A DNA stretch of 64,000 bases from Puccinia triticina (Eukaryota > Basidiomycota > Pucciniomycetes > Pucciniales > Pucciniaceae). The DNA is taken from contig NC_070564.1 in the NCBI RefSeq assembly GCF_026914185.1, positions 5,146,001 through 5,210,000 on the forward strand, written 5' to 3'. Of this stretch, positions 44,947 to 54,859 are shown one piece after another. The notes beneath the pieces are model-generated. The model had not been told where the DNA came from. It worked only from the letters and a program-made list of their open reading frames with translations, and made no database searches. The position numbers were made by a program, and so were the translations under genes. Each line of letters starts with the position of its first letter. Position 1 is the stretch's first letter.

Positions 44947-45301
44947 GCTGTAAGGCTCTATCGGCTGGGTCATGGAGTGGTTCCTGGTTGGAAACGCTTC
45001 CGGTGGCTGGGCTGTTGCCGAATCTCTTCCGGCAGCTGGGCTGTTGCCGAACGGCTGTGTATTGCTGACCAACGGTAGAACTAAGTTCTACCGTTGGATT
45101 AGTGCGGTACAGTCTTGCATACATGTACTGTATGCCTGTAATTTGTTTTGATAACAAAAATTTGAACCCAAATGACCTCCTCAAGGTCATTTGGGCTATT
45201 TTTGAGTCTGGACATAAAAAAAATCCAGACAAAAAAAGTTTTGAATGAATTTGGATTTTTTTTCAATAAAATTCCAATAAGTGTTTATAATTGGGCCCTA
45301 A

Positions 45302-46152
45302 GGAATGGTAAAGTAATAATAAAAACACAGCACTTTGGCTGAGCGCCCTCGGACCTGTACTGTGTTATCCGGTTGATTTCTTCAGAAATCAGAGTTTTAG
45401 AAAAAGTAAAATGAGCGTGAAGACAGAGGCAAGATTGTCTCAAATTATATCAGAAGGAAAGGATGCAGGCCTACCATCCACCCAAAAAAGGTTTGGTGTT
45501 GTCAAGGTTGAGTTCTGGTGGTTCAAAGAAAAGCACCACCAAATCCCAAATTTCTCTCACGCAAACATTCCTGATCACTCACAACTCCCTCCGGCAAAGC
45601 CTCAGGCAAGAGGGAACTTATTTGGAACCAAACCCAAAACCAGCCCAAAACTTGTTTATAATTGGGCCCTCAGTTGCACTACTTTTTCTCTCAGTGAATT
45701 TTGCTCTCTAGCCGAGATGTCACAAAACACCTGGGTACTCGTCCAAGTACCTGGGCACCCGCCTAATATTCCAGGATTTTGGACACCAGCACCCGTCGGC
45801 GGGTACCCGGGTGTAAATGGCAGGTTGTTTGCCCACATTTTTTGAAAAAAAAAAAAAAAAACTTTTTCTAGTTAAGTGAGCAGTAAAACAAACAAAGGAA
45901 ACAAAACGGGGTAGAAATCCAACTGTTAATGACATTTGTAAAACTTGATCCACCAGACGATATTTTTGTTCAAAAAAAGAAGATAAAATGTAGAAGGAAA
46001 CTAGATTTTAGGAACCATGAGTTGAAGGAGGAATGCAGAACTCAGAAGGGATGCAAGAAGTGAGTACAAGGTGAAGAATGGACGAGATGGTTTTCTTTTT
46101 GGTGGAAGCTTGGCTTGGAAAGAGATCTGAGAGTAGGGAAGAAGGCATGCGT
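45302..46152. other. Spacer with element remnants
   Basis: No gene. A lone Harbinger end (TTTATAATTGGGCCCT, ending 45670) and the start of a TAGAGATG-type element (GAGATGTCAC at 45714, then GGTACTCG- and GGTACCCG-rich sequence to about 45830) are visible. A-rich tract at 45842-45860. Confidence 0.5.
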
Positions 46153-47876
46153 TTAGGTTCCTGGATGAGGTTTGGAGGGTTTCCCATCGGAATTGATAGT
46201 TGTTTGACCCTCCTCATCGTCTTGATCGAAGTCGTCAAACTCAACATCCCACTGACGTTCCGAGTCGCCAGCCTCAGCGCCCAAAAGTTCTCTCCTAATC
46301 TCTTCTTCCTCTTCATCTAATGTTCTCAGTCGATCGCCACCGGGACCACCGACCCTCGCCTCGTCATCCAATGCAAGACTGATCTGTCCGGCTTGAGCCA
46401 TCGTCGCTTGGTAGAGGTAATATGAGACTGCCGCGCCTAGGGAAGCACCAGCAACGATGTAAAAGATATTCAGAGCGATGGTTAAGTTATCTAATCGGTG
46501 CGTTGAGCTCGGATCTGATAGATGAAACACTCTTGCTCCGATGAACACGTGTAGTAGCAACTTGGGCGTTGTTGCCAGGGTAGCAATCATGAAGTCTTGT
46601 AAGCCACATGAAGTTGTGAGGGATGCAAAAAATAGGTTGCTATATGTGAAAGCTGTCCGTATTCGTTCGTGACCATTTGTTTGTTGTTCAAAGATTGTGG
46701 CAGTCGAGTTTAATCGTCCGAATGTCAATCGTTTTATCGAGTTCAATCCGGGTCGTTTTGTGTTTAGAAAAAGGCCGCAAGATGAGAAACCAAGAAATAT
46801 TCCATTAACCACTTTGACCACTCACGGAAGGGGCATAGTCGAATCAAGCAAATCAGTGGCAATCCCTTCACAGCTGCATAAAAAGAATAATGGTACAAGG
46901 CGTCAATTAATGTTTTGTGAGGAATATTTCGTCTTTCATCTCTCGCTGTTTCGCATATACTAAAAAAACATACCGACTGCTTGTCTGAGTGCGGCGAACC
47001 TGGGTTGTTTAGACAACCAATGCTGAAAACGGGGCAGGTTTTTGCGCAGTACTCTGGAGAATAAAAAAACAAATCGGGCCGGAATTTCAGCCTTGCCCTT
47101 TCTGAATTTGAAGGGATGTGGATTGAGAAAAGACGTGGCTGAGGAGAGCTACGAGATAAAAATGGGACAGGGTTTCCTTCCCCCCCCCCCCCCTGCACAA
47201 AAAAGACACGCACACGAAACTGGTAGCACTTCCGCATAAGCAGCCCACACTGGCCAGGATCCAGCCCCAAAACCAACCATACGTGAAGCCGCAAAGTGTT
47301 GTGAGAGTACCTGGTTTTACGGAATAATTTTGAGATCAACAAATTTGCACAAGAGAGAAGGAGGAGAAAAGGAAATCAAGAAGTACCATAGCCGATCACT
47401 GGAGGAAAGCTAGCGATGGTGAGGAAGAAGATCAAATAGAATGGACCGAGTGTGAGCTCCCTTAAATTGATTGCCCAGCGAGCCAGTCGTGCAAAGATCC
47501 ACGAGGGGGTGAGAATGATGAGTGCCAGGAAGAGTAAGAGGTTGAGTGCTAGATAGCAAGAAGTGAATATTTTGGCGACTATACTCAGTTCATCAAACCA
47601 TTCTCTGAAGTTGTGGTAGGCCAGTCGAGCTTTCTGTTGAACGTTCTGTGGTTGTAGCCCGGCTAAGAACGGCATCCTGAAAGCTGAAGTGGCCGGGTTG
47701 GAGAGCTGGCTGGATAATCGAGCCGAGGTTTCTTTGAAGAGCCGGGTGGATAATAAGGTTCCTGGAAATCCAGTCGTCCTCGCCGAGTGGTTGCTCGAGT
47801 TGGTAACCAGGGAGGCTAACTTATCCATGCAGGAAAAAACTTGGCATTTTTTCAGAAAAATCTTGGACATATTCAA
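46153..47876 (-). CDS. TVP38: TVP38/TMEM64 family Golgi membrane protein
   Basis: Integral membrane protein of the SNARE-associated/DedA-like family, found in the Golgi and thought to act in vesicle traffic or lipid scrambling. Five exons in phase give 404 residues: 47876-47387, 47310-47214, 47053-46974, 46873-46826, 46652-46153. After a Ser/Thr-rich N-terminus the protein has membrane segments around YLALNLLLFLALIILTPSWI and FYLIFFLTIASFPPVIGYG. The family core follows: TLTTLCGFTYGWFWGWILAS, GSATSFVVLRKNLPRF, AVKGLPLICLIRLCPFP, FTYSNLFFASL, then GLQDFMIATLATTPKLLLHVF with FIGARVFHL. The tail is acidic (LDEEEEEIRRELLG and DFDQDDEEG). The pieces splice together into the expected LR..P....R and CPFPFTYSN patterns. 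The start could instead be a Met 16 codons downstream. Confidence 0.9.
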
Positions 47877-48048
47877 ACAAGTTTTTGTGTTTCTTCAAGC
47901 AAGCCTGCGCATCCTTTCCGGACGTGCCAGACTCTGCTAGACTCTGACATCACGGCATCACCAATGCCGGCGGCGGGACCGTCCGTGCATGTATGTAGAA
48001 TTTCCCAACCACCAACCATCATCCATGGTATGTAGTTACTGGTAGGCT

Positions 48049-48183
48049 GAGCATGGCAAACGGGCGGGTTCGGGTCGCCCGCGGGCTGCCCGTCTCGGCC
48101 CGCAGAATAAACGGCCGGGTCGGGCCTGGTCAATTTGTCTCAAATCGCCGCCCGCCCCGAACCCGTTTAGCTTGTCATGCCTG
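48049..48183. mobile_element. Small GC-rich hAT-like MITE
   Basis: About 135 bp with imperfect inverted ends: GCATGGCAAACGGGCGGGTT on the left and, read inward, GGCATGACAAGCTAAACGGG on the right. It is GC-rich against its surroundings. No clear target duplication. Open frames over it are not genes. Confidence 0.55.
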
Positions 48184-48409
48184 CATTCAGTTCCCCCACC
48201 AAAACCTCCCACCTCCAGAAGAACCCAACTCAATGTACAAGAGATTGTGGAGGCCATCACCCTTGACTTTCTGAGCCACTAGAGATCCTGCATCCTGCCA
48301 GCCATCTTCTCCTTTTCTTATACCTCATTCTTCTAGTCAAATCCCAGAAAGTTGATCACACCTGCTGGGGCAGTTGGAGCAGGTACCCGCCAGTGAATGC
48401 CCCTCTCCA

Positions 48410-48620
48410 TCAAGGCTTGACTGGTCCTCAAGGAGTATGTACATGGTCTCTTGATGACTGGTCAAACAGGTCATCAAGAGACTTTATACTCTTTCCCAAT
48501 GACCAGTTGGAACAGGTCATCAAGAGACTCTATGCACTTTCTTGATGACCAGTTGACCAGTCATTGAGAGGTTTGAACTGTTCATCAAGAAGGACCCTGC
48601 TTCTTGATGCCAGCTTGGCC
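48410..48620. repeat. Diverged GATGACCGGTC minisatellite
   Basis: Units such as CTTGATGACTGGTCAAACAG followed by GTCATCAAGAGACT, four to five copies. It is more diverged than those at 15-18 kb and 60-61 kb. Confidence 0.75.
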
Positions 48621-50017
48621 AATAAGCAATCTGCATTACCGGTATGGGACTCCATCTGGCCTAGGAGTAGGCAGAGGCAGTTGGGAGAGGGGAAGAAAGT
48701 GCTGTTTAGGCTGCCCTCTATGTTGGTCTGTATGATGCACAAAAGGATCCAAAAAGGTTAGCTTGGTTTGGGTGGATTTCACAAGATACACCAAGGTTGG
48801 AATCCTGGTGGCGGTTTGGATGGTTTGTTGAGGTCCAGAAACAAAGAAACAATAGTGGAGCAGACTCTGCAATAATCAAACCTTTGATGGTTATTATGTG
48901 GATCAAAATTCCAAACCATCCTTGAAGTGCAGAATTGTACTTGGACTCCTGGTGTCAGCTAGCTACCTATTGAGAGCTAACTGACCTAGATAAGTAGCAC
49001 AAATAGAAGCGCTAATAGCGCAACCAGGAGCGCAGAAAGAGATAATATATCTCAAAGGGCCCAAAGAGTAATTGAAGAAATTTTTCAATTAAAAATACAT
49101 AAGAAAGAACATAAAAAATCTGAGTATAAAGTAGAAAACATGTTCAAAACACGCTCTAGAATAAACAGTAACCTTGCAGAAGCAAATTATTACCGTAGCA
49201 ACCCCTATTGCTAAAAAAGGAAACTCTAGTGTACCAATAAAGAGATCAATGTTGATCCATGCTTGTTAGCTACAACCCAAAACCCGTAATGAATGTGCAT
49301 CTCCCCTTGTCAGGAGAATCCCTAACTACAAGGATGAGCCAGCTACCTCACCTCCTCGGCTATTCAAGCCAAAAGGAATATAAAGAAGAGAACTTCTTGC
49401 AGAGGATAAGAAAATCATCTTTAGACACAAATCCGCATACATCCTAAAAACATTCAAATCAGTCCTCTCTGATTCCCTTTGACAAGAACCAGTTTCACTG
49501 TTCAGTTAGTAAGTGTTACCGCAAGATCCTCAGTCCTCAGGTGCCTTAGTTTCAAGGCTCCACTTTCCCCTTCTCCAGAATCCTCCCAAAAAAGGCTGTT
49601 CACTTAACTCCTCAAACCCAACCGGATCAGTTGGCTATCAGTGAGTACCTCTTTCCAAAAGTTCCATTATTACCTCTGTGGATCTTCAGCAAACCACACC
49701 TGAGAACCAAGCCCCCGCTGCTCAGGCATTCAAACTACCCCTGTGCTGCAGGCCCTGAAATTTGTGCAGAGGGCACCAGAACAACCCCTAGCAGTATCTA
49801 GGCCCCTCAATATTTCTTCTTTTTTTATTCTTTCCTCTACTTATAGCGTGACCACTCAGCTCTTTGCAGCACGTGCCTCCAGAAGACTTAGTCTTGGCAA
49901 CATGCCCACTGAAACCTGGCGGAACATGTCATGGGAGGTTTCATCCTCTCCTTGCGCATGAAAAGTGCACAGGCCTCACCACAACACAAACCACAAGAAA
50001 GGAAAACAACTGTGAGT
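48621..50017. other. No gene recognised
   Basis: AT-rich spacer with short open frames only. A region near 49000-49250 resembles decayed mobile DNA but shows no ends I can define. Confidence 0.4.
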
Positions 50018-50155
50018 GGGTTCTCAAAGTTGAAAATATACAAATGTGACATACTGCCATACACACCGTTTTTGCAGGGAAGCATTTGACAGTCCCTGCA
50101 AATAAGGTTGTATGTTTTCACAACATATGCTGCTATGTCACAACTTTGAGAACCC
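50018..50155. mobile_element. 138-bp MITE with GGTTCTCAAAGTTG ends
   Basis: Left end GGGTTCTCAAAGTTGAAAAT; right end CACAACTTTGAGAACCC. The ends resemble the nested element at 63434-63610 (GGTCCTCAAAGTTGAA). Confidence 0.65.
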
Positions 50156-50217
50156 CAAATGAGAGCGGACTAAGTATCTGTCTTGTGAAACCCCACAGAA
50201 GGCAGGGGCTTTGCAGT

Positions 50218-50239
50218 CCCCCCCCCCCCCCCCCCCCCC
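50218..50239 (+). repeat. 22-base C tract
   Basis: An uninterrupted run of C. It is the longest homopolymer in the window and prone to length errors in sequencing and assembly. Confidence 0.95.
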
Positions 50240-50502
50240 AATGAAAAATATGAAACTGGTAGAGAATGATTCAACAATTTGTGAGGAGAGAGGGGAGAAG
50301 GTGAAGGAAGTTGAAAAGAAATAGGTTGAATATTGGGGAAACACAGGGTGGGGGAAGGGGAAGGAGGAGAAGGGATCACTGGTGGTGTGTAGAGAATCTT
50401 TTTGAATCTTCTCCACGAGGGACTTTGTTACGAAGCCACTCCTGCTTCTTCCTCTTGTACAGGATTGCAGACCATTCTGGTCTGGGTTTGCTTTGTCGCA
50501 CT

Positions 50503-51717
50503 ATGGAGCGATTTGGAAATGTCTGTGGGTCCAGACCACCCAAGATGAAGCTGAGCAAGGTGCCAAAGAATTGTGTGGTCGGAGGCGCGTCCGATCGCGG
50601 CACTCAGCCTGCAGCAAGCGCCGGCTTGATTCTCACCGGCACCAGCCGACCGCCCACAATGTTCCGGCCCAGCTCCCCCCGCGCCTACTCCGCCATCCGG
50701 AAGCCCAAGCACCAGTTCGTCCATCGCCCCGCCCGACCGAGCCCAGCCTCGCCCGCCCTCGAGTTCCTCCCTCCGGCCAAGTTCACACTCTCCATCGTCT
50801 CGCTCTCCTACAACCGGCCGAACGTCCATGGCCTGCTCAGCCCGAGCTTCCCCGCCAGCCGCTCCATCAGACACACCGACACCACCGGCCTCTTCCTGCT
50901 CACCGCCATCCCCTCCCGCTTCGTCAACCTCGCCCAGCCCATCCCATCCCACATCCAGACTCTCAGCTCGTGCTTCTCCAAGGAAGACCAGGAACGCTGG
51001 TTGAAGCGAAGGGCCGCCAAACGGGAAGCCAGAGCCAAGTCGGCCAGGCCCGTCTGTCAGCTCAGACTCACCTTCTCGCTCAGGATCAAGGAGCTCCATA
51101 AGTCCTCCGTCGTCCGCAAAACCCTCCGCAAACGCTGGATCGCCGCGCTCAAGCTGATCGTCCAGTACGGCGCCTACCTCCCCGAGCACCCATCATCATC
51201 CTCACCCTCACTGACACCGAGCGGGGGCCAGGAAGAACCAAGAGCTTCACGCTCCGATCAGCAGGAAGAGCACCAAGAAGAAGGACTCGTGAGGCTCGAC
51301 CCAAGCCAGGCAGGCTTCGACAAATGGCTCGATCCCAACCACCACTACATCGTCCATCCAACCCTGGCCATCAACACCGCCTCTCTGCCCCTCCTCATCA
51401 GCGCCATCCGAACCGCTCTCAGCGCCATCCAACGCGCTATCTCCAACAATTCACCACCCCCTCCACTCAGAACTCCACATCATCTCCGAAGACCCACCCC
51501 CCCACAGACTGAACCTCCCTCAAGACCCACCACTCCTCCCCAAACCGAACCTCCTCATCTCCAACAAGACAGAAGACCCACCATACGCCAAAGGGATCAT
51601 ATATCTTACACTAAAGATCACCCGCCGCGTTTGTTCAACCTCTTCAAACCGGCTGTCCAACAGCCCTTTTCTCCACCGAGAAGACTGCCCATCCCACCTC
51701 ATAAAAAGTGCCCCTAG
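50503..51717 (+). CDS. Unknown GC-rich-codon protein, possible RNase P protein-like fold
   Basis: An intronless frame with no stops from 50311 to 51717. I prefer a start at 50503 (MERFGN), but Met codons at 50545 and 50659 are alternatives and the upstream part is less protein-like. The N-terminus is basic and Ser/Pro/Arg-rich, compatible with mitochondrial import. The middle has FTLSIVSLSYNRPNVHGLL, then LFLLTAIPSRFVNLAQPIPS. Then comes RLTFSLRIKELHKSSVVRKT followed by LRKRWIAALKLIVQYG, which resembles the RNR motif helix of bacterial-type RNase P proteins. HHYIVHPTLAINTASLPLLI precedes a helix, as in that family's C-terminus. The last ~80 residues are Pro-rich and may be non-conserved or misframed. 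The RNase P link is a weak inference; the gene itself is likely, with codon use more GC-rich than its neighbours. Confidence 0.55.
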   Translation: MERFGNVCGSRPPKMKLSKVPKNCVVGGASDRGTQPAASAGLILTGTSRPPTMFRPSSPRAYSAIRKPKHQFVHRPARPSPASPALEFLPPAKFTLSIVSLSYNRPNVHGLLSPSFPASRSIRHTDTTGLFLLTAIPSRFVNLAQPIPSHIQTLSSCFSKEDQERWLKRRAAKREARAKSARPVCQLRLTFSLRIKELHKSSVVRKTLRKRWIAALKLIVQYGAYLPEHPSSSSPSLTPSGGQEEPRASRSDQQEEHQEEGLVRLDPSQAGFDKWLDPNHHYIVHPTLAINTASLPLLISAIRTALSAIQRAISNNSPPPPLRTPHHLRRPTPPQTEPPSRPTTPPQTEPPHLQQDRRPTIRQRDHISYTKDHPPRLFNLFKPAVQQPFSPPRRLPIPPHKKCP

Positions 51718-52149
51718 TTTCACTAAAAAGCAAACAAAAGATATTCCGGGAGAATAGCACTAGCACGCATCACATACAGTACAAAGATATGAGAACTGAC
51801 AATGAGGCAAATAAAAAAAACCTGGAATGAGACGAGAGAAAAGAAGGCGTGAAAAGAATTGTGCTATATCGATCTGTACAGTAGCAAGGTATTCCGACAA
51901 ATGTGACTGATCTGCAGTAAATACAAGAGGGCCATGAAAGATCTACGTATTCAACATTCATTAAGACTAGTGGAGCCGAATGTCTATTCAACCTCTGGCC
52001 GTTGGTTCTTTTATGAGATTTTCGGTTGTGTGCGAAACTATGCTAAATGAATACCCGCAACTGAGAAAATCAAGAACTGCGCTTATGACCAGGGTTTTTT
52101 TTGAAGAAAGACACATACAAATGAGTTCGTGATTGGGTAGATTATAGAT
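51718..52149. other. Intergenic, no gene recognised
   Basis: Short 3' spacer between convergent genes. Nothing recognised. Confidence 0.4.
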
Positions 52150-53295
52150 TCAATTTTTCGCTTTTCTCGCGGACAATATACAAAGATCATAGAAAAATCC
52201 TGCGTGAGTGGCTTCTCGCCATCCTTGTAATAAATTTTCCCAGCCTGTTAAAAGTCCACAGATAAGCCAATTGATTTTAGACTTCTCCGTTGTCTCGTAC
52301 ACGACACTTATTGTGGCTTACCAACGTGATCATCGGGGGACGGAAGCCCATCATCTGGAGAGGCCGTATGATTATACATTAATTCAAGCAAAAAGTCAAG
52401 ATGATGCGCGGATGCAGGCCGCAATGCTGAATCTGGCTCCGCGTTTCCAAGGTTGATTCGTTTCGTAGTGGTAACTATTGAACCCGAGTCGAAGCCAGCC
52501 TCAAGTAGTAATTTGGGGAGAGATGCCACAGCTTGACGCGGTAGGCCGGCAGATGCCGTATATCTGAGTTGCCGGGAGAGCTTCAATCAGCTTGCCGTTC
52601 GGAATCGGAGACCTCAAAAATGGAACGGGATACAATGTCGCGTTCTCACTGTAGAAATGCCGAAAATAATCTTCCAGGCGCGGTATCAGTTCCCAGCGGT
52701 CTCTCGGTTTGATGGTTGTACGGCACTTCACCGGGGTACATGATCTGCCGGAAGAAGAAGACGCACATAAGCTTCAACTTGATCATCATAAATAAGAAGC
52801 ATGATCACAACTTACCAGGAGAGTGCCACCTGGTTTGAGGGCACGTTTCAGATTGCACATAACGTCCAACCATTTATATGGCTCAATCCAAATGAATACA
52901 TGCCGCGCGTGTATATAGTCAAACTTCCCATTCCAGCTACTTGGTAAAGGTTCACATAGATCTTTCACTTGCAGATTGAGGCCAAACTTGCGGCCGAACT
53001 CCATACTCGGCATCATTTTATCACTAACGTCCACGCCAAAGAGCTCAACAGAGGTAGGTACTATTCCCGACTGTCGAAGGCCTAAAAGCCAAGCGCCATT
53101 ACCAGTTCCAATGTCAAGGATTGCCTCGAGCATTTCGCATTCAATTGATAATGGGACTGGAAAGTAGCCTCCGGCTGCTTTGAGGAGGACCTCATGCTGA
53201 TCTGACAGTCGTTTTGATTCGGTTGTACCCCGGCCAAGTACATAGTTTGATTTCCCCCCTACTTCGGGAATCTCGGGTGACTCTTGGGTCATCAT
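52150..53295 (-). CDS. Class I SAM-dependent methyltransferase
   Basis: Four exons in phase give 303 residues: 53295-52816, 52744-52650, 52563-52322, 52244-52150. The SAM-binding motif I is LDIGTGNGAWLLGL (about residue 62). Motif II is VELFGVDVSDKMMPS. FDYIHARHVFIWI (about 128) and LKRALKPGGTLL (about 148) form motifs IV to VI of the fold. The C-terminal exons carry LPRQAVASLPKLLLEAGFDS, then WENLLQGWREATHAGFF, ending SARKAKN. This fits the usual ~300-residue fungal UMTA/LaeA-type layout. The substrate is unknown. Without the last two introns the frame would stop at 52646 and look truncated; the donors GTGAGA and GTAAGC with matching phases support the longer model. The start at 53295 is followed by a second Met codon. 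Confidence 0.85.
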
Positions 53296-54859
53296 TTCGA
53301 AAGAGAAGTAAAAAAGAATGGGGGAGGGTTTAGAGAAAAATTGGCTCCTGGACTGAGGTTAGCGGCGAATTGTCACTGTGCTGGCTTGCTGTAATTAGTA
53401 TGATGAGTGCTTCAACTTAAGTAGGTGATGCAAGAGGTATCATGCAGGGCTGACTCAGACCGAACGTACGGAGGCGGAGGTGGGTATCTATCGAGAAAAA
53501 AACTGGCTGGAAGATTTTTGAGAGTGTTGGTGTTCAGGCAAGCCGTAATCAATATTCATGGATCCTCCGACCTGAGACTTGATTGCGGAGTTGGCTAAAG
53601 TAGGCTGCACATCATAGGAGGTCGAAAGCAACCGAAATAAAGATAATATCGTGTGAGGTACACATGCAGTACCGCTGTATGTATGCAGCGAGATGGTGAT
53701 TATTTCTCCAATGATGGCGATTGATAGGAATCTTTGTACATAAAAACACTTCAAGTAACAACCTGCGACGCTGCTTTTTCGAATGGTCACACGACTAAAA
53801 CAATGTCTCTCCGTCAAACGGTCTTTGATCGCAAGAATATGGGTTGCGTGCGGTTAAGTCGCAGTCAAGCAAGTTATTTAAAAACATAGGAAGGGGTTGT
53901 ATGACGGAGCTAAAAGGGCTATAACTAATACACATAAATACATGGAACCTGGATTCCTGGAAGCTGGAAGTCGGCCCTCGGCCCTGCTGTCCTCTGTCGG
54001 ATTCCAGATCCCAATCAAACCCTACCTTCCTCCCACATGCAGTGCGCATGCAAAGCAATCGCCGCCGACGTCCATTTTTAGGGTTTTTTGTCGATCCTTG
54101 ACAAGAACTTTGCAGTGATGACTTCGCGTCTTCGGCTGTGGATATGTTCAAGCGCTACTTTCGGCTGTCAACTCAATTGGTTTGTCGGTAGCAAGTGAGG
54201 TTCAGGTTCGAATGGTTCTCAATCTGCTCAACTACTCCACATATTCATGCGCGTCACTGACCGTTATCCGGTATACGTGGATCCCAAACTATCCCAAAAT
54301 GTGAAAGATAACATCAGATGACACCTCAAAACCAAAGTAAAAATAGAATATCCAGCAGAAAAATTATTTCCAATGAATTGTGGATGCGCGGAAAGAAATA
54401 AAGAGCTACAAGATAAAGAGCATTAAGAATATATAAAGAGCCCACTGCCAGATAAGGAACATTACTGATGCACCTGCAAGCTTCAGCAAAGTTTCCACTG
54501 GGGTTAATTGTGGAGGATTCACCAAATATCCTCCAAAACGGATCACAAAAAGCTTCCCAACTTCGAGACGTAAGGTTAAGCCAGCATAGTTGGAAAAGGA
54601 CATGATTTTTTTGGAGCTCCTGTTCTCACAGGGGCTTAGCTTAGTGATGTATTTAATATTGCAGGTCATGGATAACATCTCCGTAGCCTGCGCAAAAATG
54701 AACGCATTGGGAATCACCAGTTGAACTTGGCAAGAATTAGTTACTGACTTAAATCCCAAAGTGTGAGTTGCCAAGTAATTTACAGGAGCCGTGATAATTA
54801 CATTCTAGAACAGTTATACAACTGGCTGCAACACGAAGTGCGCAAAAACGCACGCACCA
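53296..54859. other. Mostly empty spacer, one doubtful ORF
   Basis: A minus-strand frame at 54406-54774 (122 residues) ends in a hydrophobic stretch (LLKLAGASVMFLIWQWALYI). It has no recognised domain and is probably not a gene. Nothing else is supported. Confidence 0.4.

Larger units (their letters stand above)
43535..45298 (+). mobile_element. PIF/Harbinger-type element carrying a nested sibling
   Basis: Ends GGGCCCAATTATAAACAGTT and its reverse complement, flanked by TAA at 43532-43534 and 45299-45301. The first 137 bp (to 43671) and the part from 44531 onward belong to this copy. Between them sits a second copy (43675-44527) in the opposite direction. The plus strand at 44605-44946 keeps the N-terminal part of a Harbinger-type transposase, then jumps to the 3' terminal region, so the C-terminal half is deleted. 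Confidence 0.85.

Noticed and set aside
54406..54774. 122-residue minus-strand frame with a hydrophobic end
   Set aside because: No recognised domain, no supporting splice or neighbouring exons; kept only as a note in the spacer entry.
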